NCBI GenBank assembly: GCA_035328405.1
Contig: DAOLIT010000009.1
Span: 30,906 to 94,905, forward strand
DNA: 64,000 nt
DNA from: JAEUKA01 sp035328405
GTDB taxonomy: Bacteria > Myxococcota_A > Polyangia > Palsa-1104 > JAEUJZ01
Direction: 5' to 3'
Shown piece by piece: positions 34,581 through 43,041 of this stretch. How positions within the stretch are numbered: position 1 is the first letter of the stretch; every line of letters starts with the position of its first letter. The translations under genes and the position numbers were made by a program. Under the pieces are notes generated by a model. It did no database searches. It was not told where the DNA came from and was given only the letters and a program-made list of their open reading frames with translations.

Positions 34581-36326
34581 TTACAGGGTCGAAAAGGCGA
34601 CGAGCGCCTCGACGACAGCGTCTTGCAGCCGCTTGGCTTGCGCGGTTTCTTCCTCGTTGACAAGGATCGAAAACGCGAGCGGCGAACGCAGCGTCTGTTG
34701 GGGATTTTGGGGCGCTCCGGCAAAACCCGACAGGCACGACACGCCGTTGAGTGTGCCGGTTTTGGCTCGCACCAAACGATCCGCGACTGTCCCCGAAAGC
34801 CTGTGCGCGACCGTTCCATCGGCACCTGCGATCGCGAGCGAACCGACAAAATCTGCCGAAATGCGGAAATCGCGGTACGCCGCTCGCAACAGCGTCACGA
34901 CCTGGAGCGCAGTAAAGCGATTGCTATCGAACAAACCCGAGCCGTTCATCATTTGGTATTTGCCCGGCAAAATGCCCACCGTCTCGAGATATCGACCAAC
35001 GGCCTGCAAACCTTTGGGCCACGAGCCGGGCTTTCCCGACGAATCCGATCCGAGACTTTTTAGGATTTGTTCGGCGGTGAAGTTGTTGGAGCGTTTGTTC
35101 ACGTCTCGCACAATCACGCCGAGAGGCGGCGAATAATGCGTTCCCAAAATCTGCGCCGTCAGTGGCACCGTGCCGCGAATCACCCGGCCTTGAATGGGCA
35201 CGCCTCGTCGGGACAAAAGATCAAACAGGGTGTGTCCGGCGAACAAATCAGGGTGCGCCACGCGCTTGTAAAAATCGAGTCCAGCAGCGTCGGTTGTCCG
35301 AATGGTGCCTCGCACACGGACAACGGTTCGTTCCTTGCCCGCCGGTGCGTCCTTTTCTTCCGTGGCCTCGACGAACACGCTCGTTCGGCCTTGCGAAACG
35401 GTGCGCGCCTCATTGACCAGCGACACATACGCCGAGCCCGGATCGACGATGGCTCGTGCGGGCTGGCCGGCGACGGGCGCGGGCAAAACGCGAACCGCAA
35501 TCACATTGCCGTTCAGGGACACGGCGCCTTGAGGTGCGCGATACGCAGCGTCTTGGTTTTTCTGCTCGAAGGCCGGACCGACGCGCTGCTCGTCGAAAAA
35601 CGTGTCGTCGATGATCACATCCCCACGGATTTTTTTCACACCGCGCACCGAAACTTCTGTGGTCAATTTCCACAAGTCTTCCGTCGAGAACCACGGATCG
35701 CCGTATCCGCGCAGGTACAGATTTTTCCATTCGCCTGGCTTGTCCGTTTTTTCGCGCTCGCCGAGGATCACCGTCTTGAAGCGATATTCTGGTCCCAGCA
35801 ACGTCAGCGCCGCTGCCGTCGTAAACAGCTTCACATTCGACGCGATGTTCAGCGGCATTTCGTGGTTGCGTGTGTACAAAAACTGCCCGCTGTCCAGGTC
35901 GAGCACGGCGATGCCGATGTGATTTTTTCCGGGCAGCAGCGTCGTACACAACTGGTCAATCCGCTGCTCGAGCCATTTTTTTCGCGACGCCGGGTCGGCA
36001 GGCGGCGGACTTGCCGGAGGGAGCTGCGGACCTGCGCTGGTTTTGTCGCCCTCTTGCGGAGCGCCAGGTGCCGTTTCCGAAACCGTTGGTCCCGTCGGAG
36101 GTGAAACCGGTGCTGCTGGCGGAACGGCCTTCTGTCCGTTTCCAGAAGGAGTGGCCTTTCCACCGGCCTGCGCGAAAATTGGCTCGTCGGATGCGGCCAG
36201 TGTAGTTTGGCCCTCCGATGTGTGGGCGCAACACAGCCCAAGCCCCAAACCGAGCACGCGCAAACCACGCGAAACCACATGTGCGTGCGGTCCACGCAGG
36301 TCACAGCGAGAACGATCAAACAGCAT
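34581..36326 (-). CDS. dacB: D-Ala-D-Ala carboxypeptidase/endopeptidase (PBP4, DacB type)
   Basis: 581 residues. The enzyme cleaves D-Ala-D-Ala and peptide cross-links of peptidoglycan in the periplasm (peptidase family S13). The three penicillin-binding motifs are present: SxxK as SNVK (163-166, in LNIASNVKLFTTAAALTLLG), SxN as SNN (in KRSNNFTAEQIL, about 430) and KTG (in VRAKTGTLNGVSCLSG, about 541). The signal region is weak, with Gly/Leu-rich RVLGLGLGLCC, and is followed by an unusual Pro/Ala/Gly-rich linker of about 70 residues before the catalytic domain. Its 5' end overlaps the 5' end of the divergent peptide-binding lipoprotein gene, or starts close to it. Confidence 0.9.
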   Translation of the reverse strand: MLFDRSRCDLRGPHAHVVSRGLRVLGLGLGLCCAHTSEGQTTLAASDEPIFAQAGGKATPSGNGQKAVPPAAPVSPPTGPTVSETAPGAPQEGDKTSAGPQLPPASPPPADPASRKKWLEQRIDQLCTTLLPGKNHIGIAVLDLDSGQFLYTRNHEMPLNIASNVKLFTTAAALTLLGPEYRFKTVILGEREKTDKPGEWKNLYLRGYGDPWFSTEDLWKLTTEVSVRGVKKIRGDVIIDDTFFDEQRVGPAFEQKNQDAAYRAPQGAVSLNGNVIAVRVLPAPVAGQPARAIVDPGSAYVSLVNEARTVSQGRTSVFVEATEEKDAPAGKERTVVRVRGTIRTTDAAGLDFYKRVAHPDLFAGHTLFDLLSRRGVPIQGRVIRGTVPLTAQILGTHYSPPLGVIVRDVNKRSNNFTAEQILKSLGSDSSGKPGSWPKGLQAVGRYLETVGILPGKYQMMNGSGLFDSNRFTALQVVTLLRAAYRDFRISADFVGSLAIAGADGTVAHRLSGTVADRLVRAKTGTLNGVSCLSGFAGAPQNPQQTLRSPLAFSILVNEEETAQAKRLQDAVVEALVAFSTL

Positions 36327-37939
36327 GTCGGCAGCCTAGCAAAACCTGTTTTTCTGCGCGCTTTTTTGCCCTTGCGGGTCGTGTAGTTGGGTGTGTGCTG
36401 GGTCTGCTGTGTGTTTTGTCCTCGACGGGGTGTCGAAGGCAGCGCATTCCTCAGGACGAATTGGTGCTGCTCATCGAACAGCCGCCTCGCAACGTCGATC
36501 CGCGTTACGCCACCACGTCGTATGACTTCAAGCTGACGTATTTGTGTTTTGCGCGGCTCGTTTCCGTCGATGACGATGCGCTAAAACCCAAACTGGAACT
36601 GGCGGAACAAGTGCAGGTTGTGTCGGCGACTCCCGAGCGCGGCCTGGTGTTGGAAGTGACGTTGCGCGATGCGAAATTTTCCGATGGCCATGCGGTCACG
36701 TCGGAGGATGTGCGATACACGCTCGACAAACTGCTCGACGAAAAGGCGGGCAGTCCGTCCATGCGATCGCGTTTTTCGGAAAACGGTCTGGTGCGTCCGA
36801 TCGAAATTCTGTCGCCCAAGCAATTTCGGATTTCGTTTGCCAAACCTACAGCGTCCTACCTGACCGATTTGGATTTTGGAATCCTGCGCTCAGGGACGGC
36901 GGAAGCAGGGCGGGCGAGGCCGATTGGGGCGGGGCCGTTCGTGTTGTCGGGCGATGTGGGCGAAATCACGCGCTTTGCAAGAAATCCGCACTACTTTTTG
37001 GGGCCTCCGAGCGTGGCTGCACTGACGGTGCGCGTCGTGAGAGACACCAATTCGCGTCTTTTGTCTCTGGTCGGAGGGTCTGCCGACCTGACACAGAATA
37101 CGGTTCCGCCGATGCTGTTTGATTCGGTCACGCGCTGGAAAAACCGGTTGGAACTCGAGTCGGCTCCGTCGGCGCTTCTGCTCTATCTTGGGATGAACAC
37201 CGAGGACGGGCGGCTGAGAAATGCCAAGGTCCGACGGGCGATTGCGCTGGGCATCGATCGCGAACGCATCATTCGGACGAAATTGCGGGGCAAAGCGCGT
37301 TTGGCGTCGAGTCTTTTGCCGCCGTTTCATTGGGCTTTCTCAGAATCCTCATCGCGTTTGCAATTCGACCCCGAGGAAGCGAAACGTCTGCTGGATGCCG
37401 CAGGCTACCCGGACCCCGACGGGCCCGGCGGAAAACCGAGGCTGACGTTGCAATTCAAAACATCGACGGACGCGATGGCGACGGCGATTGCGCGTGTGAT
37501 TGCCTCGCAATTGGCCGAGTTGGATGTAGCCGTCGAGCTGCGTCCGCTGGAATTTCATCTGTTTTTGTCCGACGTGAAAAAGGGAAATTTCCACCTGTAC
37601 ATGCTCTCGTCTGCGGAAATCGCCGAGCCAAGTCTGTTTCGCAATTTCTTTCACTCGTCGTTCATTCCCACGGTGCAAAACCACGAGGCTGGGCTCAATC
37701 GCATGCGATATCGAAACCCGGCGCTCGACAAACTTCTCGAGGACGGCAGCCGCGAGTTGGATCGCGAAAAACGCAAAGCGATTTACAAAGAAATCCAAGA
37801 GATCTTGGCGCAAGAGCTCCCGATGCTTCCGCTGTGGCACCCGGACAATGTGCTGCTGGCCCGCAAAGGTGTCGTCGGTTTCAAGATTTGGCCGACTGCA
37901 CAACTTTCGGGCTTGTCGCTCGTCCGAAAAACGCATTGA
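36281..37939 (+). CDS. ABC-transporter peptide-binding lipoprotein (family 5 SBP)
   Basis: About 552 residues. No ATG is available near the signal peptide; the GTG at 36281 gives a signal that ends at the lipobox LSSTG-C (about residue 50), which is long. The mature protein has family 5 solute-binding features: IEQPPRNVDPRYATTSYD, GLVLEVTLRDAKFSDGHAVT, SEDVRYTLDKLLD and PIGAGPFVLSGDVGEITRFA. The family binds oligopeptides, dipeptides or nickel for an ABC importer. No permease or ATPase gene is adjacent, so this is an orphan binding protein. It diverges from dacB, and together they could link recycling of murein peptides with their capture, which is inference. Confidence 0.85.
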   Translation: MRAVHAGHSENDQTACRQPSKTCFSARFFALAGRVVGCVLGLLCVLSSTGCRRQRIPQDELVLLIEQPPRNVDPRYATTSYDFKLTYLCFARLVSVDDDALKPKLELAEQVQVVSATPERGLVLEVTLRDAKFSDGHAVTSEDVRYTLDKLLDEKAGSPSMRSRFSENGLVRPIEILSPKQFRISFAKPTASYLTDLDFGILRSGTAEAGRARPIGAGPFVLSGDVGEITRFARNPHYFLGPPSVAALTVRVVRDTNSRLLSLVGGSADLTQNTVPPMLFDSVTRWKNRLELESAPSALLLYLGMNTEDGRLRNAKVRRAIALGIDRERIIRTKLRGKARLASSLLPPFHWAFSESSSRLQFDPEEAKRLLDAAGYPDPDGPGGKPRLTLQFKTSTDAMATAIARVIASQLAELDVAVELRPLEFHLFLSDVKKGNFHLYMLSSAEIAEPSLFRNFFHSSFIPTVQNHEAGLNRMRYRNPALDKLLEDGSRELDREKRKAIYKEIQEILAQELPMLPLWHPDNVLLARKGVVGFKIWPTAQLSGLSLVRKTH

Positions 37940-37969
37940 CAGCCGCCGTCGAAGTGTTGTTGGCCGGGT

Positions 37970-39550
37970 CTATTTGGGTGGGATTTCCAACCGCAACACC
38001 CGACGAGGACCGGTGATTTCGGCGGTGTCCACTTCCAACAAAACAGCACTTTCCCGGCCATCCGTTTTTGCATCGGAAAGCTGCCGCAGGGCGAGCACGG
38101 CGAGCGGGCCAGTCAGCAGCGTGCGAGCGGTCAATTTGTCTTCATCAATGAGGGAAATCCGGTTGTGTTCCCCGACGGTGGACAGGTTGTCTTGGATCAG
38201 CAAACGTCCGTCGGAAAGCACGCTGACAAAGCCCACATTTTCAGCCAAACGCACCGTCGCGTCCGAATCGGTTTTGTCTCGGTCGAAACGGCGCAGTTGA
38301 CCCAAACGGCGCAGCGTGGCGGCGTGTTCCTTGAAATACACCCGACGACAATCCTGTGAAAAACGGACGTCGCGGCCTCGTTCCATGAAACGGCGGCCTT
38401 GTATGTATCCGTCGCCGACACCCGTTCCGTACCGCGCCGGTGGATCGAGTGAATAGGCGAGCGCGCCATCGTCGCACAACGCGAAAATCTGTTGATCGAC
38501 CATGTTGGTGATCCGAATTGGCGGGCTGTTTCCGTCGGTCGCAACCTGCCGAAGTTCATTTCCTGAAAAGTACAGGATGGCTTTTTCTGCGGTGCGGCCA
38601 AATCCGACGCCGCCGCAAGGTTCTGGGTCCAGGATTTGCACTTGTCCCGACCAGAGCGAAACGCGGCGCACGCCATCCCAATCACAGGTCAGCGCGGCCT
38701 CGTATCTTTCATCGAAGCCCAGGACGGCACCCTCGGGGGAAAGCCGCTGGCCGAGCCTGCGCATGGTTTTCTGATGGGTGTCGTACAGCAGGAGCATTCC
38801 CTCGACATCGACGAACAACTCGCCGTTTTTCGTCTGAGCTCCCCAATAGAGCGTGCCCAATTCCTGGCTGATTCCGTCGTCGAGGAAAAGCCCGCGTGTG
38901 ACCAAATCTGCACCCAGGACGAAGAGCACGCGCTCGTCGAAATCGAAACCGAGCGGTCCCTGTCCCCACGCGGGTTCTGCATCCTTGGGCCACGGCCAAA
39001 CCGCGTGATGAAACAGTCCGTCCTTCCCGAGCCACACGACATCAATCCCCAAGTTGTCGCGGCTGGCTCCGAAAGCCGCAAGTGCGTGCTGCCCACAGAG
39101 CAGTCTGATGGAACCGCTGGGCTGAACCAGCGCAGTGTATGGTCCGGCTGCGACGCCACCGGCCTTGTGTAGATACAGTTTTGGAAAATCAAAACCGTTG
39201 CTTTCCGTCGCTGAGCAATATCCGTGAATCGGCTCTTCTGGGAAGGCCACGACGCGCACGCCCGTTTCCGAAAGCGAAAATGGGGGCGAGACGGACTGGG
39301 TGCGAATCGCACCTCGGATGGGTTCGTCCACGGGATCGGGTTCTGGATAGACAAAAACCAGCTCGGCAACCTCGTTTTCTCCGTTGACCATCCGAGCGGA
39401 CCGAAGTCTGCCCTCCACCGGCAAAAGCTGTGCGTGCGAGCGCGGCCCATCCAGCCGAGTCACGGCCAGCGTTTCGCCGCCGTGAAACTCCGAACAAGCG
39501 GCGACGGCGAACAGCAGCATCCACAACGCGCAACCTGTGAATTTCCCCAC
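37970..39550 (-). CDS. Lipoprotein with propeller-like repeats
   Basis: 526 residues from the GTG at 39550, chosen because GGGGGA lies 7 bp upstream and gives a compact signal (KFTGCALWMLLFAVAA-C). The mature part consists of repeating beta strands separated by Asp/Gly turns (RSARMVNGENEVAELVFVYP, ILDPEPCGGVGFGRTAEKAI, FSQDCRRVYFKEHAATLRRL), like the blade repeats of a beta-propeller, but no WD40 or YVTN signature is clear. It may be a surface-anchored propeller with unknown ligand. It converges on the peptide-binding protein gene with a 30-bp gap and diverges from the VWA gene across 92 bp. Confidence 0.7.
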   Translation of the reverse strand: MGKFTGCALWMLLFAVAACSEFHGGETLAVTRLDGPRSHAQLLPVEGRLRSARMVNGENEVAELVFVYPEPDPVDEPIRGAIRTQSVSPPFSLSETGVRVVAFPEEPIHGYCSATESNGFDFPKLYLHKAGGVAAGPYTALVQPSGSIRLLCGQHALAAFGASRDNLGIDVVWLGKDGLFHHAVWPWPKDAEPAWGQGPLGFDFDERVLFVLGADLVTRGLFLDDGISQELGTLYWGAQTKNGELFVDVEGMLLLYDTHQKTMRRLGQRLSPEGAVLGFDERYEAALTCDWDGVRRVSLWSGQVQILDPEPCGGVGFGRTAEKAILYFSGNELRQVATDGNSPPIRITNMVDQQIFALCDDGALAYSLDPPARYGTGVGDGYIQGRRFMERGRDVRFSQDCRRVYFKEHAATLRRLGQLRRFDRDKTDSDATVRLAENVGFVSVLSDGRLLIQDNLSTVGEHNRISLIDEDKLTARTLLTGPLAVLALRQLSDAKTDGRESAVLLEVDTAEITGPRRVLRLEIPPK

Positions 39551-39642
39551 AGAATTTTCCCCCGCCAAAAGTGTACTGGGCCGTTTGGCTTTTGGGGAAG
39601 CGTCTGTCGCACGTACCATCGTGCGCGGAGCCACAAAGTTTC

Positions 39643-41055
39643 ATGCTCGACAAGTTGCAAGAGTTCGTGTCGCTGCTGCGCAAAAACGGCGTGACGGTCG
39701 GAACGTCCGAATTTTTGGATGCGCTGCGGGCGTTGGAGCTGGTGGGGCTCTGTGACCCACATGTGGTCAAAGAGGCGCTGAGAGCTTGTTTGTGCAAACG
39801 ACCGGCAGACGACAGCCGTTTCGAGGATCTGTTCAGCCTGTTTTTCCATCGAGAAGGGGACTTTCTTTTGCACGACGAGGGGAATGAACCGCCGCTCGTG
39901 ACCGCTTTGAGACAAGCCGGGCTTACCGACGAGCAGATCGAAAAAGTGATCGCGGAACTCATGACCCAGGCCGCCCGGCTCGATCCGACGGCGCGGCTTG
40001 GATTGGGTTTGCGGCGCGCGGGTCTGTCGCTGCTCTTGCGTTTGTCGGGCCAAACCATCGACGTTTCGCGCATGCAGAGCCCGCTGCAAATCGGCTTTTT
40101 TACTCAAGGGCTGCTCGACGAGCTTGGTTTTCGCCGCGCAGAGACAGAACTGCGTGCGCTCTTGGCCGACCTGACGCCGACGCTTGGCGAACACGTCGCG
40201 CAGACGGTGCTGAAACAGGCCGAGCAAAACCTGTGGCAGTTTCGCGGAGCCGTGCGCAACGAAGTCCAAAAAGCGTTTGAGAAACAGAATCTCCGTTTCG
40301 CGGACACACAGCGGTCGTTGCTTCTGTCGGAAAAACCGCTGGCTCGACTGTCTGCCGCAGAACTTTCCGAGCTGCGCAAAGAGGTGATTCGGCTGGCGGA
40401 CAAATTGAAAAACCAAAAAAAGGAAAAACCCCGACGGAAACCGCATGGACGGCTCGACATGCGACGGACGTTGCGCGCGGCTGTGCAAACCGGCGGCGTG
40501 CCTTTTCGGCTGTTCTTCCGCGTGCGAAAACCGCACAAACCGAGGCTGGTTTTGCTGTGCGACATTTCCGATTCAGTCCGGCAAGTGGCTCGGTTTGCGC
40601 TTCAGTTTGTGTGGGCGGTGCAGGAGCGTTTTTCCAAAGTGCGCTCTTTCGTGTTTGTGTCGGATGTGGGCGACGCGACGGATTTGTTCCGAAATTCCGA
40701 TCCAGACCGAGCGATCGAAAAAGCGTATTCCGGTGCGGTTGTGCGGGTTTCCGCCAATTCCAACTACGGACAGGCGTTCCAGCAGTTTGTCGCGCGGCAT
40801 TTGACAGCCGTCACGACACGGACCACGGTGATCATTTTGGGCGACGGGCGATCGAACTATTTTCCGTCGCACGCCTCGGCGCTGGCACAAATCAAAGCCA
40901 GGGCCAAACAGGTGCTTTGGCTCAATCCCGAACAGCCATCCTCGTGGGTTTTTGGTGACAGCGCGATGCGCGACTATCTGCCCCATGTAAGCCGCGCCGA
41001 GGTGGTCCACAACTTGGCCTCGCTGCGCCGCGTCATCGATCAGTTAATCATATGA
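39643..41055 (+). CDS. VWA-domain protein, CoxE-like
   Basis: 470 residues from the ATG at 39643; GGAG lies a little far upstream. An N-terminal helical region (about 1-180) and an Arg/Lys-rich linker (KNQKKEKPRRKPHG) lead into the VWA domain. The MIDAS motif is intact: DISDS (307-311), with a downstream Thr/Asp set in VIILGDGRSNY. The family (CoxE-like, PF05762) works with MoxR-type AAA ATPases to insert metals or cofactors into enzymes or to control assembly. No MoxR gene is adjacent in this window. The closing LKN-type helices are ordinary. A rho-independent terminator follows. Confidence 0.85.
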   Translation: MLDKLQEFVSLLRKNGVTVGTSEFLDALRALELVGLCDPHVVKEALRACLCKRPADDSRFEDLFSLFFHREGDFLLHDEGNEPPLVTALRQAGLTDEQIEKVIAELMTQAARLDPTARLGLGLRRAGLSLLLRLSGQTIDVSRMQSPLQIGFFTQGLLDELGFRRAETELRALLADLTPTLGEHVAQTVLKQAEQNLWQFRGAVRNEVQKAFEKQNLRFADTQRSLLLSEKPLARLSAAELSELRKEVIRLADKLKNQKKEKPRRKPHGRLDMRRTLRAAVQTGGVPFRLFFRVRKPHKPRLVLLCDISDSVRQVARFALQFVWAVQERFSKVRSFVFVSDVGDATDLFRNSDPDRAIEKAYSGAVVRVSANSNYGQAFQQFVARHLTAVTTRTTVIILGDGRSNYFPSHASALAQIKARAKQVLWLNPEQPSSWVFGDSAMRDYLPHVSRAEVVHNLASLRRVIDQLII

Positions 41056-41064
41056 AAAAATTGT

Positions 41065-41090
41065 AAGCCCGTTTACTTACCGGCTTTTTT
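41065..41090 (+). terminator. Rho-independent terminator after the VWA gene
   Basis: AAGCC(C)G, loop tttacttac, CGGCTT, then a run of T that includes the last two stem bases. The stem is six pairs with one bulged C. It begins 10 bp after the VWA stop. The next plus-strand gene starts within 7 bp, so that gene's own promoter must be upstream of or inside this hairpin, or the gene starts further downstream. Confidence 0.6.
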
Positions 41091-41096
41091 GGCGGT

Positions 41097-42386
41097 ATGA
41101 TCGGTGCCGGGGGAATGCGACTCACCGCGATGAGTGCCCCCCAAAAGGCACCGCACTCCATGCCGCAAACCAAAACGCCCCGCGACCGCTCTTTTGGTTT
41201 CTCGTCAACAGTTGTTTCGCTATTTTTGACCAAGTTTCGCGACTTTGCGCTGCCTGCGTGTGTGTGGGCCGTGCTTGTCACGATGGGGTCCTGGCAAGCG
41301 CGGGCAGATACCGCAACGCCACCGCCGCAAATGGTGTTGGCGGCCCCCATGGCGCTGCAAACCGCCGCAGCAACGAGCGCAGCCGATTTGGCTGGTGGCC
41401 CAAACGCAGGCGCTCCGGCGGATTCTGCTGCTGCGAAAAAAACACCGCTCACGCCAGTCAATGCGGCTTGGACCCAGGTGCTAAACCAGATCGTGTCCGA
41501 TCCGCCGCCCCCGCATTTGGTGCGCGGCACGCACTACGTCATCTCGAATGAGGACCGCCACGATCTGTGGAAAAAAACCATCGACAACCTGGGAGGAGCG
41601 TACATCGGCGTCGGGACCGATCAGAACTACGTGCTTGCGGGATGGCAGAAGCCGGAATTGCTGGTGCTGTTCGACTTTGACCAAGTGGTCGTGAATCTGC
41701 ACTACGTCTATCGGGTGTTTTTCATCCAAGCGAACACGCCCGACGAGTTTCGTTCGCTGTGGGAGACGAAAAACGAAGCGACGGCGATGCGTCTTTTGGC
41801 CGAGGCATACCCACACCCCAAACAGCGCGCTGCGATTGTCGAGGCGTACAAAATGTCGCGGTATTCCGTGCTCGCGCGTTTTCGCAAGGTCGCGGGGATC
41901 TACCAAATCCACAAAATTCCGTGGTTTATGACCGATCTCGACCAGTACGCGCACGTGTCGCAACTGTTTCGCGCCGGACGGGTCGTGATGGTGCGGGGCG
42001 ATCTCACGGTGGGGCGCAGTCTGCAAAGCATCGCAGATGCGCTCACGTCGCTGGGCGTCAAACTCAAGGTGCTGTACTTGTCGAACGCCGAACGGTATTG
42101 GACGTACACCGAAGGTTTCCGAAAAAGCGTTCTTGCGCTGCCTTATGCCGAGGCTGCCCTCGTGTTTCGCACGCGCGCTCGGCCCAACGGTGTCTACATG
42201 TATGTCGTGCAGGATGCGCAGAATTTCCAACAGTGGGTCAGTCATCCCAAAGTGAACACGGTCTATCAAGTCACTCACCAACTCGAGGCGGACCCCAATC
42301 CGGGGTTGTTCCACATCAAAAAGCTGCCGGGCCCGACCGTCCCACAAATCCCACATCCTGCGTCCGCTCACTTGAAGAGCAAATGA
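41097..42386 (+). CDS. Conserved exported protein of unknown function
   Basis: Up to 429 residues. Several starts are possible (41097, then in-frame ATGs at 41115, 41130 and 41160); none has a clear ribosome site. A signal-like hydrophobic stretch (PACVWAVLVTMGSWQARA) precedes an Ala/Pro linker. The conserved-looking domain begins with SNEDRHDLWKKTIDNLGGAY and IGVGTDQNYVLAGWQKPELL, then VLFDFDQVVVNLHYVYRVFF. This looks like a Rossmann-like fold with a Gly-rich loop and an acidic strand end. I suspect a relative of the Leptospira LIC_10091 group, but that is from memory and weak. It is followed 99 bp later by the dihaem cytochrome gene on the same strand. Confidence 0.65.
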   Translation: MIGAGGMRLTAMSAPQKAPHSMPQTKTPRDRSFGFSSTVVSLFLTKFRDFALPACVWAVLVTMGSWQARADTATPPPQMVLAAPMALQTAAATSAADLAGGPNAGAPADSAAAKKTPLTPVNAAWTQVLNQIVSDPPPPHLVRGTHYVISNEDRHDLWKKTIDNLGGAYIGVGTDQNYVLAGWQKPELLVLFDFDQVVVNLHYVYRVFFIQANTPDEFRSLWETKNEATAMRLLAEAYPHPKQRAAIVEAYKMSRYSVLARFRKVAGIYQIHKIPWFMTDLDQYAHVSQLFRAGRVVMVRGDLTVGRSLQSIADALTSLGVKLKVLYLSNAERYWTYTEGFRKSVLALPYAEAALVFRTRARPNGVYMYVVQDAQNFQQWVSHPKVNTVYQVTHQLEADPNPGLFHIKKLPGPTVPQIPHPASAHLKSK

Positions 42387-42485
42387 CAACCTCGCGGACA
42401 GTGCTATCGCGTGGTGGCTCGACCGAATAAAATGCGGCGTCACGACATCGCACACTGCAAACAGGTTGTAAAAAAGGCCGCACCG

Positions 42486-42863
42486 ATGAGGAAACCGTCA
42501 TTTATATCTCTTCTGTCCTTCCACCGCGTTCGTCGCCTCGTTCTGTTTCCTCTGCTTGGCACGATGCTGCTTTTGTCGGGGGCTGCCGCGAGCGCCAACT
42601 TCAAGAACTTGCAAGTCATGCCCAAAAACGTCAGCAAAGCCGCGCTGATCGCGCAGATGAATTCCCAGGTCGTGGCGCTCGGGAAAGACTGCACGCATTG
42701 TCACGATCCGAAAGACCCCGCCAAGGAAACGCCGCTCAAGGAGAAAGCGCGCGACATGATGCGGATGGTCGCCGAAATCAACGCGAAATGGCCGGGCACG
42801 CTGAACCGCGTCACTTGCTACACCTGCCATCGCGGAAACGTCAAACCCGCCGACAAACCGTAG
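42486..42863 (+). CDS. Small dihaem c-type cytochrome, reaction-centre-cytochrome-like
   Basis: 125 residues from the ATG at 42486. Signal peptide (RRLVLFPLLGTMLLLSGAAASA), then an 85-residue mature domain with two CxxCH haem-binding motifs: CTHCH (69-73) and CYTCH (111-115), the latter within VTCYTCHRG. The opening NFKNLQVMPKNVSKAAL and the KEKARDMMRMVAEIN helix match one half of the photosynthetic reaction-centre cytochrome c family (PF02276-like), which in non-phototrophs is a general electron carrier. Met residues in MMRM could be axial ligands. It would be periplasmic. No photosynthesis gene is present, so a respiratory or peroxidative role is likely. Confidence 0.8.
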   Translation: MRKPSFISLLSFHRVRRLVLFPLLGTMLLLSGAAASANFKNLQVMPKNVSKAALIAQMNSQVVALGKDCTHCHDPKDPAKETPLKEKARDMMRMVAEINAKWPGTLNRVTCYTCHRGNVKPADKP

Positions 42864-42994
42864 TTTCTGTCGTGTTGTGCGTCCTTTGGAACTCGACCGA
42901 TCTGGGATGAGTTCCGCACTTCCACCGCCCGTCTCCAACAACCAATCCCGCCGATGCTGAGCAGGGTGGGACTTGTTCGTTCAATGTCTGCGTA

Positions 42995-43009
42995 TAAAGT
43001 GCCACTTTA
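42995..43009. promoter_or_regulatory. Palindrome TAAAGTG-C-CACTTTA upstream of the reductase/diiron genes
   Basis: Seven-bp arms with a 1-bp centre, 33 bp before the reductase start. The length and spacing fit an operator for a TetR-, GntR- or MarR-type dimer. No regulator gene is adjacent. Confidence 0.5.
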
Positions 43010-43041
43010 CACAAGGTACAAACAGGCCTAGGCTCCCGAAC

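Noticed and set aside
34160..34660. 166-codon plus-strand open frame opposite the PilZ-like gene
   Set aside because: No start signal, no domain, Arg/Gln-rich; likely shadow of the minus-strand frame.
39619..39634. ATG/GTG starts at 39619/39634 for the propeller-like lipoprotein
   Set aside because: They give a signal with about 40 extra residues and almost touch the divergent VWA start; the GTG at 39550 has a good ribosome site and a compact lipobox signal.
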